A stretch of 64,000 nt of DNA. It comes from CAWFKS01 sp963816435 (GTDB lineage: Bacteria; Pseudomonadota; Alphaproteobacteria; Rhizobiales; Rhizobiaceae). The first letter of the stretch is position 1; the number at the start of each line of letters is the position of its first letter. A program made the translations under genes and the position numbers. The notes beneath the pieces were generated by a model that had not been told where the DNA came from, did no database searches, and saw only the letters and a program-made list of their open reading frames with translations. Of the stretch, positions 25,155-34,683 are shown one piece after another. The DNA lies in the NCBI GenBank assembly GCA_963816435.1, contig CAWFKS010000010.1, forward strand, positions 184,352-248,351. The letters are read 5' to 3'.

Positions 25155-25553
25155 CAGCCGATGCCCTCGCTGGTGAAGCCGCGCGGGAAGATGTCGGCGA
25201 GCGTCAGCGTCTCGACGACGCCGTTCTGGTCGGTCAGATGCAGCTTCGTTGTCGGGGCCGGCGAACTCGGCCAGCCGCTGCCGGCAGCCGCCGCAGGGCG
25301 TGGCGCGGTCGGCCTTCTCGGCCGTCACCAGGATCTCGGCGATCTTGCCGCCGCCGCCCATGACGTAGTGCGCCAGCGCCGTCGTCTCGGCGCACCAGCC
25401 CTCGGGAAACGAGGCGACCTCGATGTTGCAGCCCGAAAAGACGCGGCCGTCCTCGGTGCGGATCGCAGCGCCTACCGGATAGTTCGAATACGGCGCGTGG
25501 CACCTGGCCATCGCGGCGCGCGCGGCTTCGAAGAGGTCGTCGGTGGTCGCCAC
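25154..25553 (-). CDS. cdd: Cytidine deaminase (frameshifted)
   Basis: Zinc enzyme converting (deoxy)cytidine to (deoxy)uridine. N-terminal part: YSNYPVGAAIRTEDGRVF, the catalytic CAE in EGWCAETTAL and the second zinc pair PCGGCRQ. The C terminus (KLHLTDQNGVVETLTLADIF, then PRGFTSEGIG) is in another frame; one extra base in the TT at 25249-25250 explains this. Correction gives 132 residues, exactly the standard size of homotetrameric Cdd. Its stop overlaps the PNP start and it begins 4 nt after the permease gene. Confidence 0.92.
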
Positions 25554-25557
25554 CTGC

Positions 25558-26529
25558 TCAGCGCTCCTTGACGTAGGGCTGGCCGCCGGCGCGCGGCGGG
25601 ATCGCCTTGCCGACGAAGCCGGCCAGAAGCACGACGGTGAGGATGTAGGGCAGCGCCTGCATGAGCTGCACCGGCACCTTGCCGATGGCTGGAAGCGCGA
25701 TCCCCTGATAGCGGATCGAGACGGCGTCGAGGAAGCCGAACAGCAGGCAGGCGAACATCGCCGGCACCGGCTTCCACTTGGCGAAGATCAGCGCGGCGAG
25801 CGCGATGAAGCCGCGGCCGGCCGACATTTCCTTCACGAAGCCCGCCTGCTGGGCGATCGACAGATAGGCGCCGGCGGCACCCGTGAGGATGCCGGTGCAG
25901 ATGACGGCGCGATAGCGCAGCCAGGCGACCGAGATGCCGGCGGTGTCGACGGCGGCCGGATTCTCGCCGACCGCCCTCAGCCGCAGGCCGAACCGTGTGC
26001 GGAACAGCACCCACCAGGTGAACGGAACCATGGCGAAGGCGATATAGACCAGGATCGAGTGGCCCGAGATGATGTTGGCGTAGATCGGCCCGAGGATCGG
26101 AACGCTGGCGAACGCCTCCGCGCCCGGCCAGACGATGTCGCGGAAACGGGCGGCACCCGTCAGCGAGGGCGTGCGGCCGCCCTGGTGGAACCAGGCCTGG
26201 CCGAGGATGACGGTGGAGCCTGAGGCGATGAAGTTGATCGCCACGCCGGACACGATCTGGTTGCCGCGATAGGTGATCGAGGCGAGCCCGTGCACCAGCG
26301 CCATGCCGACGGAGACGAGAATGGCGACGCCCAGCCCGAGCCATGCCGAGCCGGTGACGGCGGCGGCGGCACCGGCGGCGAAGGCGCCGGCCAGCATCTT
26401 GCCTTCCAGGCCGATGTCGAAAATGCCGGAGCGCTCCGAATAGAGACCCGCCAGCGCGGCAAGCAGCAGGGGCACGGAAACGCGGATCGTGGCGTCGATG
26501 ATCTGGATGGCGACCAGATAGGCGTCCAT
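25558..26529 (-). CDS. ABC transporter permease, nucleoside (BMP) type
   Basis: 323-residue integral membrane subunit with about eight to ten hydrophobic segments. Start MDAYLVAIQIIDATIRVSVP and SERSGIFDIGLEGKMLAGAF are the typical N-terminal signature of the second permease in BMP-type (YufQ/NupQ-like) transporters. The conserved EAA-like cytoplasmic loop appears around VGENPAAVDTAGI. It is separated from the first permease by 1 nt. Together with the ATPase at 27667 and presumably the BMP protein at 32490 it imports nucleosides. Confidence 0.92.
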   Translation of the reverse strand: MDAYLVAIQIIDATIRVSVPLLLAALAGLYSERSGIFDIGLEGKMLAGAFAAGAAAAVTGSAWLGLGVAILVSVGMALVHGLASITYRGNQIVSGVAINFIASGSTVILGQAWFHQGGRTPSLTGAARFRDIVWPGAEAFASVPILGPIYANIISGHSILVYIAFAMVPFTWWVLFRTRFGLRLRAVGENPAAVDTAGISVAWLRYRAVICTGILTGAAGAYLSIAQQAGFVKEMSAGRGFIALAALIFAKWKPVPAMFACLLFGFLDAVSIRYQGIALPAIGKVPVQLMQALPYILTVVLLAGFVGKAIPPRAGGQPYVKER

Positions 26530-26530
26530 G

Positions 26531-27670
26531 TCAGGCTCCCTCACCCTTGGGGGCGGTGACCCCGACCGACCCCGGACTGAAGCTGGCGAAGGCGCTCTGG
26601 ATCGCCGGGCGGAACATGTTCTCGAGCGCGCCGGCGAACAGGATGACAAGGCCCTGGATGATGACGATCATGTCGCGCGAGATCGCCGGCATCTCGAAGG
26701 CGAGCTCGGCGCCGCCCTGGTAGAGCACGCCGAACAGGATGGCGGCGGGCACGATGCCGACCGGATGCGAGCGGCCCATCAGAGCAACGGCGATGCCGAC
26801 GAAGCCGGCGCCGGTGACGAAGTCGAGCTGCAGGCGGTGCTGGTCGCCCATCACCGGGTTGAGCGCCATCATGCCGGCGAGCGCGCCGGAGATCAGCATG
26901 GTGATGATGATGATGCGGGTCTGCCCGATGCCGGCATAGCGCGCCGCCTTGGGGCTGAAGCCCTGGGTGCGGATGTCGTAGCCGAGCTTGGTGCGCCAGA
27001 TCAGCAGCCAGACCAGCCAGGCACAGACGAGCGCCAGCACGAAGGACAGGTTGAAGGGCGAGGAGCGCACCGGCATGCCGATCCAGTCGAGAAGGAAGTT
27101 CAGCTTCGGCAGCTGGCCTCCGTCGAGGAAGGTGCGCGTCTGCGGCGCCATCTGGCCGGCCGGCTTCAGAACGCCGACCAGCAGGTAGACCATCAGGCTG
27201 GCGGCGATGAAGTTGAACATGATGGTGGTGATGACGATGTGCGAGCCGCGCCTGGCCTGCAGGATCGCCGGGATCAGCGCCCACGCCGCGCCGAGCAGGG
27301 CGGAACCGGCGATGGCGACCGGGAAGGTGACCCACCAGGGCACCACCGAATCGAGCGCCAGGCACACCACCGCGACGCCGAGGCCGCCGACATAGGCCTG
27401 TCCCTCGCCGCCGATGTTGAACAGGCCGCAGTGGAAGGCGACCGCCACCGACAGGCCGGTGAAGATGAAGCTGGTCGCGTAGTAGAGCGTGTAGGCGATG
27501 TTCTGGCCGCGGCCGAAGGCGCCATCGATCAGGATGACGGCGGCGCGGAACGGGTTTTCGCCGACCAGAAGCACGACCAGCCCGGCGACGGCGAAGGCCA
27601 CGAACAGATTGATCAGCGGAATCAGGCCGTAGTCGGCCCACGCCGGAAGCTTGGCGTACGGCGTGCTCAT
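26531..27670 (-). CDS. ABC transporter permease, nucleoside (BMP) type
   Basis: 379-residue polytopic permease. The conserved segment AVAFHCGLFNIGGEGQAYVG, about residues 75-95, is the family signature, and QGFSPKAARYAGIGQTR near residue 240 is the coupling loop for the ATPase. It overlaps the ATPase stop by 4 nt (ATGA). Order ATPase - permease - permease is standard for this importer class (YufP/NupP-like). Frame is intact. Confidence 0.93.
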   Translation of the reverse strand: MSTPYAKLPAWADYGLIPLINLFVAFAVAGLVVLLVGENPFRAAVILIDGAFGRGQNIAYTLYYATSFIFTGLSVAVAFHCGLFNIGGEGQAYVGGLGVAVVCLALDSVVPWWVTFPVAIAGSALLGAAWALIPAILQARRGSHIVITTIMFNFIAASLMVYLLVGVLKPAGQMAPQTRTFLDGGQLPKLNFLLDWIGMPVRSSPFNLSFVLALVCAWLVWLLIWRTKLGYDIRTQGFSPKAARYAGIGQTRIIIITMLISGALAGMMALNPVMGDQHRLQLDFVTGAGFVGIAVALMGRSHPVGIVPAAILFGVLYQGGAELAFEMPAISRDMIVIIQGLVILFAGALENMFRPAIQSAFASFSPGSVGVTAPKGEGA

Positions 27671-29200
27671 TCTGCGGCCTCCTTCGCCTCGATGCCGGCC
27701 ATCAGCAGGCCGAGGTCCTGCTCGCTGGCCTCCGGCCCGCGTTCGCCGACGATGCGGCCGTCGAACATCACCAGGATGCGGTCGGACAGCGAGCGTATCT
27801 CGTCGAGTTCGACGGAGACCAGAAGCACCGCCTTGCCGGCGTCGCGCATGGCGATGAGCTGCTTGTGGATGAACTCGATGGCGCCGACATCGACGCCGCG
27901 CGTCGGCTGGCCGACGACGAGGACGCCCGGATCCTTCTCCATCTCGCGCGCCAGCACGATCTTCTGCTGGTTGCCGCCGGAAAAGTTCGCCGTCTTCAGG
28001 CGGCAGTTGACCGGCCTGATGTCGTAGCGCTCCATCTTGTCGAGCGCGTCGGCGCGAATGGCGTCGAGGTCGAGGAACGGGCCCTTGAGGTAGGCCTTGC
28101 GGTCCTGGTAGCCGAGGATGGAGTTCTCGTTCTCCTCGAAGTCGAGCACGAGCCCGACATAGTGCCGATCCTCCGGCACGTGCGCGAGGCCGCGGTGGCG
28201 CAGGTCGTTGGGATCGGCGATGCCGGTAACGTCGGTCGTCTTGCCGTCGAGCATCACCTCGCCGGAGACAGCCGGGCGGATGCCGGAGATCGCCTCGAGC
28301 AATTCCGACTGGCCGTTGCCGGCAACGCCTGCGATGCCGACGATCTCGCCGGCGCGCACGTCGAAGGAGACGTCGTCGACCATGGTGACGCCGCGCGAAT
28401 CCTTGACCGTCAGGTTCCTCACCGACAGCTTGACCTCGCCGGGATGGGCCACGCCCTTGTCGACGCGCAGCAGCACGTGGCGGCCGACCATCAGCTCGGC
28501 CAGCTCCTCGACCGTGGTCTCGGATGTCTGGCGGGTGGCCACCATGTGGCCCTGCCGCATCACCGAGACGTGGTCGGTGATCGCCATGATCTCGCGCAGC
28601 TTGTGCGTGATCAGCACCACCGTCTTTCCCTCCTCCTTGAGGCGGGCGAGGATGAGGAAGAGGTGGTCGGCCTCGGAAGGCGTCAGCACGCCGGTCGGCT
28701 CGTCGAGAATGAGGATGTCGGCGCCGCGGTAGAGCGCCTTGAGGATTTCGACGCGCTGCTGCAGGCCGACGGGAAGCTCCTCGATGATGGCATCGGGATC
28801 GACTTCCAGCCCGTACTCGCTCTCAAGCCTCTCCAGCTCGGCGCGCGCCCGGCTGATCGAGGCATTGAGCAGCGGTGCGCCTTCCGCGCCCAGCATGACG
28901 TTTTCGAGAACGGTGAAGTTCTGCACCAGCATGAAGTGCTGGTGGACCATGCCGATGCCGAGCGCGATGGCGTCGTTGGGCGTGTCGATCCGGATCGTCT
29001 TGCCGCCGACTTTGATCTCGCCGCTGTCGGCCTGGTAGAAGCCGTAGAGGATCGACATCAGCGTCGACTTGCCGGCGCCGTTCTCACCGATGATGCCGTG
29101 GATCGTGCCGCGCGGTATGTTGCAGGTGAATGTCGCGATTGGCGTGGACCGAGCCGAAGCTCTTGTTGATGCCGATAAGCTCGATCGCAGCTTCCGCCAT
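27667..29200 (-). CDS. ABC transporter ATP-binding protein, nucleoside/sugar type with two ATPase domains (frameshifted)
   Basis: About 510 residues after correction. The first ATPase domain has IHGIIGENGAGKSTLMSILY (Walker A), LPVGLQQRVEI (signature), LILDEPTGVLTP (Walker B). The second domain (from about residue 260) has a degenerate Walker A GIAGVAGNGQSELLEA and signature NFSGGNQQKIVLA, followed by VVGQPTRGVDVGA. This arrangement is typical of BMP-linked nucleoside and RbsA-like ATPases. The first about 25 residues (AAIELIGINKSFGSVHANRD) are in another frame; one extra base around 29121-29140 joins them. First gene of the operon running to deoA. Confidence 0.92.
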
Positions 29201-29369
29201 GCGCCGGCCCCACCTCTGGACGTTTTTTTATCGTTTGGTCAAAACGACCTACCATGCTGTCGAAGGCTTGCCAATCGGCAAGCGCTCCGAGCCGTGCTCC
29301 CCTTGCGTCCGGCGGCTGCGGCCCCGCCACTCTCGACAAATCGCGCAGCGCTTGTCAATTTCTCCCGCC

Positions 29370-30545
29370 ATGACCGACACCGCTTTTCCTCCCTTCGCAT
29401 TCTATACGACGCCCGCAATACGCTTCGGCGACGGGCTGACGCGCGATCTCGCAAGTGTTGCCAGCCGCATCGTCGGCGGACGGGTGCTCTTCGTCACCGA
29501 CCCCGGGCTGCGCAAGCTCGGACTGGTCGATCCGGCGCTCGCCTCTCTGGAATCCGCGGGAATTGCGGTGACGATCTTCGACGAGGTCGAGGCCGATCCC
29601 TCGCGCGCCACGCTGGAAAAGGCGGTCGCCGCGGGCAAGGCAGCGAACGTGTCAGGCGTTGTCGGCTTCGGCGGCGGCTCGTCTCTGGACGTCGCCAAGG
29701 TGGCCGCGCTGCTGATCGGCTCCGGCGAGGATCTCGACGGCGCCTGGGGCGTCGGCCAGGCCAAGGGGCCGCGGCTGCCGCTGGTGCTGGTGCCGACGAC
29801 GGCCGGCACCGGTTCGGAGGTGACGCCGGTCGCCATCATCACCGTCGGCGAGGAGGAAAAGCGCGGCGTGTCGTCGCCGATCATCCTGCCGGACCTCGCC
29901 GTGCTCGACCCGGAGCTGACGCTCGGCCTGCCGCCGGCGATCACCGCGGCCACCGGCGTCGACGCGATGGTCCACGCGATCGAGGCCTACGCCTCGAAGA
30001 GTGCCAACAACAATCCGATCTCGCGGGCGCTGGCGCGCGAGGCGCTGCGGCTGATCGGCGCCAATATCGAGACGGCCGTGTTCGACGGCGGCAACCGCGC
30101 CGCCCGCGCCGCGATGCTGGTCGGCTCCATGCTCGCCGGCCAGGCCTTCGCCAATTCGCCGGTCGCGGCCGTGCATGCGCTGGCCTATCCGATCGGCGGG
30201 ACGTTCCACGTGCCGCACGGGCTGTCGAATGCGCTGGTGCTGCCGCACGTGCTGCGCTTCAACGCGCCCGATGCCGCGCATCTCTACGCCGAGATTGCAG
30301 CCGACGCGTTCCCGGCGCTGGACCAGGGCGACGGCGCACAGGGACGCTGCGCCGCCTTCATCGAGGCGCTGGCCTCGCTTTCTGCAAGGCTCGGGCTGGA
30401 GACGCGGCTGCGGGACGTCGGCATCGGCCAGCACCACCTGGAAAAGATGGCGTCCGACGCAATGAAGCAGACGCGGCTGCTGGTCAACAATCCGCGCGAA
30501 GTCGGCGAGGCCGACGCGCTGGCGATCTACCGGGCAGCGTGGTGA
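29370..30545 (+). CDS. Iron-containing alcohol dehydrogenase family protein
   Basis: 391-residue group III alcohol dehydrogenase. NAD-binding GFGGGSSLDVAKV lies near residue 100 and VPTTAGTGSEVTP near 140. Metal ligands are in TGVDAMVHAIEAY (Asp and His) and FHVPHGLSNALVLPHV (two His). Substrate could be a short-chain alcohol or maleylacetate-type compound; the sequence does not decide. It overlaps the thioesterase gene (GTGA), so both act in one pathway or transcript. It is divergent from the nucleoside transporter. Confidence 0.87.
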   Translation: MTDTAFPPFAFYTTPAIRFGDGLTRDLASVASRIVGGRVLFVTDPGLRKLGLVDPALASLESAGIAVTIFDEVEADPSRATLEKAVAAGKAANVSGVVGFGGGSSLDVAKVAALLIGSGEDLDGAWGVGQAKGPRLPLVLVPTTAGTGSEVTPVAIITVGEEEKRGVSSPIILPDLAVLDPELTLGLPPAITAATGVDAMVHAIEAYASKSANNNPISRALAREALRLIGANIETAVFDGGNRAARAAMLVGSMLAGQAFANSPVAAVHALAYPIGGTFHVPHGLSNALVLPHVLRFNAPDAAHLYAEIAADAFPALDQGDGAQGRCAAFIEALASLSARLGLETRLRDVGIGQHHLEKMASDAMKQTRLLVNNPREVGEADALAIYRAAW

Positions 30546-30979
30546 GCGAACGTCCGGTGCCCTCGACGCGCGCCGACTACCGCGCGTTCCGCGCGATCAC
30601 GACGCGCTGGATGGACAACGACATCTATGGCCACATGAACAATGTCGTGCACTATTCGCTGTTCGACACCGCGGTGAACGCCTGGCTGATCGAAAGGGGC
30701 GTGCTCGACATCCGTGCGGGCGCCCAGATCGGCCTGGTGGTGGAGACCGGCTGCCGCTACTTCTCCGAACTTGCCTATCCCGACCTTGTAACCGCGGGGC
30801 TGCGCGTGGCGCGGCTCGGCACGTCCTCGGTGCGCTACGAAGTGGGACTGTTCCGCAACGACGAGACGGATGCGGCGGCCGAGGGGTTCTTCGTCCACGT
30901 CTATGTCGACCGCGAGACGCGGCGGCCGAAGCCGCTGGCCGAAAACCTGCGGGCGGCACTCGAGGAGATCGTGCGATGA
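30542..30979 (+). CDS. Acyl-CoA thioesterase (4-hydroxybenzoyl-CoA thioesterase-like)
   Basis: 145-residue hotdog-fold thioesterase starting at GTG 30542, which overlaps the previous stop. Motif RWMDNDIYGHMNNVVHYSLFD near residues 21-41 contains the conserved active-site Asp and the helix-start His-Met-Asn-Asn of this family. The later segment GLVVETGCRYFSEL is also typical. It hydrolyses acyl-CoA esters in the cytoplasm; the acyl group is unknown. It overlaps slyX by 4 nt. Confidence 0.88.
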   Translation: MSERPVPSTRADYRAFRAITTRWMDNDIYGHMNNVVHYSLFDTAVNAWLIERGVLDIRAGAQIGLVVETGCRYFSELAYPDLVTAGLRVARLGTSSVRYEVGLFRNDETDAAAEGFFVHVYVDRETRRPKPLAENLRAALEEIVR

Positions 30980-31179
30980 GCGAGGAGCGCGTGGCGAAGC
31001 TGGAAATGCTGGCGGCGGAGCAGGAACGCGCCATCGAGGAATTGTCGGCGCAGATCGCCGAACAGTGGAAGACGATCGAGGCGCTGCGCGGCAAGCTCGA
31101 CCGGCTCACCGAACGCTTCCTGGCACTGGAAGAGCAGACCGCGCCTGACGTGCCGGTGACAAAGCCGCCGCACTATTGA
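30976..31179 (+). CDS. slyX: SlyX family protein
   Basis: 67-residue coiled-coil protein: continuous heptads from residue 4 to about 52 (VAKLEMLAAEQERAIEELSA, then IAEQWKTIEALRGKLDRLTE), followed by the conserved C-terminal PPHY. Function of SlyX is not established in any organism to my knowledge. Start overlaps the thioesterase stop (ATGA). Last gene of this short operon, convergent with the MFS gene. Confidence 0.9.
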   Translation: MSEERVAKLEMLAAEQERAIEELSAQIAEQWKTIEALRGKLDRLTERFLALEEQTAPDVPVTKPPHY

Positions 31180-31186
31180 GGCGGGG

Positions 31187-32416
31187 CTACGCGACCGCGC
31201 GGCGTTCCGACAGGATCGGCACGAGAAGCAGCAGCCCCGCGACCGCCGCCGCAGCCAGATAGAGGCCGAAGACCGGCCAGCCGTAGGTCGCGATGACATG
31301 GCCGGCGATCGGCGGGCCGACGAGCGTCGCCAGGCCGCCGGTCTGGGCGATGATGCCGATGGCGATCGCGGCCGAGCCGCCGGCCGGCAGCAACAGCGGA
31401 ACGCTGGCGAAGATTGCCGACGCGAGCACGCCGTGGGCGAAGGCGAAGGCCAGGGCCGCGGCCGTGGCGGCCACCGGGCCGGGCGCGGCGTAGAAGGGCG
31501 GCGCCATCAGCGCCATCACGGCGAAGGAAAGCGCTGCCAGCCGCACCACGAAAGCCGCGCCGCGCGCCCTGACGAGGATGCCGGTGACGATATTGCCGAC
31601 CGGGACGAGCAGCACGACCAGCCACGCCGGCAGGAGCAGCATTCCGCGCTCGGCCACGAAAATCGGCAGGAAGGTGAAGAAGCCCAGCGAGATCAGAACG
31701 TAGCAGCCGAAGGCGAGCGCGCTGAGCACGATTGGCGCCACCATGGACCGGCGGATATGGCGCGCCAGGTCGCCACCGGCGGTTGCGTCGGCGGCAGGAC
31801 GCGGCGCCAGTCCGGCCGTCAGCAGCACGGCCGCGACCGCGCTGGCGGCGAAGGCGAGCGCGATCGTCAGCAGGAAGGCGTCGGGCGACCTGCCGGGCAG
31901 CATCAGCGAGGCGAGCAGGTCGGAAACGGCGAAACCCATCGGCACGAAGCCGCCCCAGATGGCAAGCGCCGGCGCGCGCAGGCGCTCGGGCGGGACGACG
32001 GTCAGCAGTGCCGGAGTGGCGATGACCAGCGCCAGGTAGCCGAGCCCCTCGACCAGACGCGCGGCGAGGATCGCGGCCGGCGCATGGAACAGCGCCAGCG
32101 CCAGCGAGCCGGCGGCGAGCACGGCGGCGGAAGCGGCGAAGGAGCGATAGAGCCCGACGCGATCTATCAGGAAGGCGGCGGGCAGGGCGGCGACGGCGAC
32201 GAAGAAGCCGATCGCCGAGGTCAGCCATCCGGCCATGACCAGCGACATGCCGGCATGGTCGCGGTACCACGACACGAGCGGCGCGATCTTGCCGAGCTGC
32301 GCACCGGCGAGGATGCCGGCCGCAAGCAGCATGGAGAGCGCGGCGGCACGTCGGAAGGAGCCGGTCATGGCGAAGTCGGTCGGGCTTTCGTTGGGCAGGT
32401 GAACGGCATCCGACAT
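31187..32416 (-). CDS. MFS transporter (CynX/NimT-like)
   Basis: 409-residue major facilitator with about twelve membrane helices. The first half begins near residue 24 (AAALSMLLAAGILAGAQLGK). The cytoplasmic loop DRVGLYRSFAASAAV and the central loop around residues 205-220 (APRPAADATAGGD) are as expected. The subgroup resembles CynX/NimT or general metabolite exporters; no substrate can be given. Convergent with slyX. It shares the strand with the BMP protein gene but is separated from it by a terminator. Confidence 0.87.
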   Translation of the reverse strand: MSDAVHLPNESPTDFAMTGSFRRAAALSMLLAAGILAGAQLGKIAPLVSWYRDHAGMSLVMAGWLTSAIGFFVAVAALPAAFLIDRVGLYRSFAASAAVLAAGSLALALFHAPAAILAARLVEGLGYLALVIATPALLTVVPPERLRAPALAIWGGFVPMGFAVSDLLASLMLPGRSPDAFLLTIALAFAASAVAAVLLTAGLAPRPAADATAGGDLARHIRRSMVAPIVLSALAFGCYVLISLGFFTFLPIFVAERGMLLLPAWLVVLLVPVGNIVTGILVRARGAAFVVRLAALSFAVMALMAPPFYAAPGPVAATAAALAFAFAHGVLASAIFASVPLLLPAGGSAAIAIGIIAQTGGLATLVGPPIAGHVIATYGWPVFGLYLAAAAVAGLLLLVPILSERRAVA

Positions 32417-32431
32417 CGCACGGAGCCGCCT

Positions 32432-32464
32432 AAAAGAAAACCGCCGGGGAAGGTCCCCGGCGGT
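32432..32464 (-). terminator. Intrinsic terminator after the BMP protein gene
   Basis: On the minus strand: ACCGCCGGGG, loop ACCTT, CCCCGGCGGT, then TTTCTTTTA. A 10-bp stem plus a U-rich tail directly after the stop of the minus-strand gene ending at 32490. Confidence 0.88.
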
Positions 32465-32489
32465 CGGTATTCCGGACTGTCGCTGCCGA

Positions 32490-33482
32490 TCAGTAGGGGC
32501 AGGCGTTGTCGGAGGTGTAGTCGTGCACTTCGACCTTGCCCGAGATGATGTCCTGCTTGGCCTGCTCGACCGCCTTCTTCATGTCGTCGGTGACCAGGTC
32601 CTTGTTGTTGTCGTCCATCGCGTAGTCGACGCCGCCCTCCTTGAGGCCGAGGACGTTGACGCCGGGCGTGAACTCGCCGTTCTTGGCGTCCATGAAAGCG
32701 TCATAGACGGCGACGTCGACGCGCTTCATCATCGAGGTCAGCACGTGGCCCGGCTGCAGGCCGTTCTGGTTGGAGTCGACGCCGATGCCGAGCTTGCCCG
32801 CGTCGGCTGCCGCCTGCAGCACACCCACGCCGGTGCCGCCGGCGGCGGCGTAGATGACGTCCGCGCCCTGGTCCATCTGCGACTTGGCGATCTCGCCGCC
32901 CTTGGTCGGATCGTTCCAGGCCGCCGGCGTGTCGCCGGTCATGTTCTCGATGACCTTGTCCGCGCCCGCCGCCTTGGCGCCGCCGACATAGCCGCAGCCG
33001 AACTTGCGGATCAGCGGGATGTCCATGCCGCCGATGAAGCCGACGGTGCTGGTCTTGGAGGCCATGGCAGCCATGACGCCGACCAGGTAGGAGCCTTCCT
33101 GCTCCTTGAAGACCACCGAGCGCACGTTCGGCGCGTCGACGACGGCGTCGATGATGGCGAAGTTGGTGTCGGGATAGTCGGCGGCGACGTCGCCCAGCAC
33201 CGTCGCCCACGAGAAGCCGGCCATGGCGATCGGATTGCGGCCGTCCTCGGCGAAGCGGCGAAGCGCCTGTTCGCGCTGCGCGTCGTTGGAAATCTCGAAT
33301 TCGACGTAGTTGATGCCGGTCTCGTCCTTGAACTTCTCGGCGCCGTGATAGGCAGCCTCGTTGAAGGACTTGTCGAACTTTCCGCCGAGATCGTAGATGA
33401 TTGCAGGCTTGATCTCATCCTGCGCGAAGGCCGGGAAGGCCATCACGGTCGCGGCCACGAGGCCAAGAACGAAACGTTTCAT
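32490..33482 (-). CDS. BMP family ABC transporter substrate-binding protein
   Basis: 330-residue periplasmic binding protein of the basic membrane protein (Med/BmpA) family, which binds nucleosides. Residues 1-23 form a signal peptide cleaved after AFA. Conserved elements: IIYDLGGKFDKSFNEAAYHG, GFSWATVLGDVA, VVFKEQEGSYLVG, TVGFIGGMDIPLIRKFGCGY and AAAGGTGVGVLQAA. It is the obvious partner of the ATPase/permeases at 25558-29200 although 3.3 kb separates them, with its own promoter and terminator. GTG at 33491 is an alternative start. Confidence 0.93.
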   Translation of the reverse strand: MKRFVLGLVAATVMAFPAFAQDEIKPAIIYDLGGKFDKSFNEAAYHGAEKFKDETGINYVEFEISNDAQREQALRRFAEDGRNPIAMAGFSWATVLGDVAADYPDTNFAIIDAVVDAPNVRSVVFKEQEGSYLVGVMAAMASKTSTVGFIGGMDIPLIRKFGCGYVGGAKAAGADKVIENMTGDTPAAWNDPTKGGEIAKSQMDQGADVIYAAAGGTGVGVLQAAADAGKLGIGVDSNQNGLQPGHVLTSMMKRVDVAVYDAFMDAKNGEFTPGVNVLGLKEGGVDYAMDDNNKDLVTDDMKKAVEQAKQDIISGKVEVHDYTSDNACPY

Positions 33483-33671
33483 GTGATCCACACCCTGTCG
33501 GTTTATTTTGAACTCTCAATTCTGGATGCCGACGCCTTTGGCGTTCGGCACGGACGCCTCCGCGCGGCCCCGCGCGGCGTGACGTCCGCCGGGGCGATGC
33601 CCAGTGGGCGACAACTTTGGCACGAGGCAGCGCAAAACTCCACGCGGAATTTTGACCTTCCGGAAAAATCC

Positions 33672-34337
33672 CTAACCGGCGGCAGGCTGCGGCACCGCGC
33701 AGGTCACGCCGGTTCCCTGCAGGCCGCAATAGCCGTGCGGGTTCTTGGCGAGATATTGCTGGTGCTCGGCCTCGGCGAAGTAGAATTCGCCGGCCGGCGC
33801 GATCTCTGTGGTGACCGTGCCGCGACCGGCCTTGCCCAACGCCGCGGCGTAGGCATCGCGGGACTCCCGCGCGGCGCGGTACTGCGCCTCGGTCGTGGTG
33901 TAGATCGCCGAGCGATAGGTGGTGCCGACGTCGTTGCCCTGGCGCATGCCCTGGGTCGGGTCGTGCGCCTCCCAGAAGATCTTGAGCAGCGTCTCGAAGG
34001 AGACGATCTTCGGATCGTAGACGACGAGCACGACCTCGGCATGGCCGGTGAGGCCGGTGCAGGTCTCCTGGTAGGTCGGGTTGGGCGTGTAGCCGCCGGA
34101 ATAGCCGACCGCGGTGACCCAGACGCCGTCGGTCTGCCAGAACAGGCGCTCCGCGCCCCAGAAGCAGCCCATGCCGAACAGCACGGTTTCCATGCCTTCC
34201 GGGTAGGGCCCCTTGAGCGGGCGGTCGGAGACGAAATGCTTGATTGCCGTGGGGATCGGCGCCTCGCGGCCCGGCAGGGCGTCGTCGCGGGCGGGCATCT
34301 GGAGCTTCTTGCTCATGAAGGAGGTCAGGAAGGACAT
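33672..34337 (-). CDS. msrA: Peptide-methionine (S)-S-oxide reductase MsrA
   Basis: 221-residue enzyme repairing methionine-S-sulfoxide in proteins. The catalytic Cys is C58 in FGMGCFWGAE, followed by VGYSGG, GHAEVV and the C-terminal YCGLQGTGVTC with resolving Cys residues. The N-terminal extension of about 45 residues (containing ALPGREAPI) is usual for rhizobial MsrA. With the 34360 gene it lies on the minus strand, 22 nt apart. Confidence 0.95.
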   Translation of the reverse strand: MSFLTSFMSKKLQMPARDDALPGREAPIPTAIKHFVSDRPLKGPYPEGMETVLFGMGCFWGAERLFWQTDGVWVTAVGYSGGYTPNPTYQETCTGLTGHAEVVLVVYDPKIVSFETLLKIFWEAHDPTQGMRQGNDVGTTYRSAIYTTTEAQYRAARESRDAYAAALGKAGRGTVTTEIAPAGEFYFAEAEHQQYLAKNPHGYCGLQGTGVTCAVPQPAAG

Positions 34338-34359
34338 TTTTCGTTCCTTTCGTTTCGGG

Positions 34360-34683
34360 TCAGCCGGCGGCGAAGCGCCGGGGCGCCCGGCGCGGCCTGT
34401 AGCCGACGAGATAGAACAGCAGTGCCAGCACGGCGAAGACGACGAAGCCGGGCTGGGCGAGAATGAAGAGCATGCCGGGGTCCCAGAGCGGCGCCCAGAT
34501 GTCGGTGCCGATCGTCTGGCGCGCCGTCTCGAAGGTCGCCGGCGAGGCGGACTGCCAGCTCTCGCCGAGCGGTGTCAGCACCAGCGCGGACGCGGCGATG
34601 GAGCGCGTCGCGTCGAGCACGGCCATGATGACGGCGACTGCGAGCGCCAGCGTGGCCAGCAGCCTGAACAGGAATCGGATCAT
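34360..34683 (-). CDS. Small membrane protein, probable PetM-like/hypothetical
   Basis: 107-residue protein with two hydrophobic helices, residues 4-24 (FLFRLLATLALAVAVIMAVL) and about 72-92 (MLFILAQPGFVVFAVLALLF). The loop between contains TPLGESWQSASPATFETARQ. The basic tail (RPRRAPRRF) would be cytoplasmic. I recognise the pattern as a conserved hypothetical of Rhizobiales but cannot assign a function. It lies directly upstream of msrA on the same strand and may be cotranscribed. Confidence 0.65.
   Translation of the reverse strand: MIRFLFRLLATLALAVAVIMAVLDATRSIAASALVLTPLGESWQSASPATFETARQTIGTDIWAPLWDPGMLFILAQPGFVVFAVLALLFYLVGYRPRRAPRRFAAG

Noticed and set aside
24357..25553. Fused cytidine deaminase-purine nucleoside phosphorylase protein
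   Set aside because: The fusion arises from a one-base insertion at 25249-25250. Correction restores a normal Cdd stop overlapping the PNP start.
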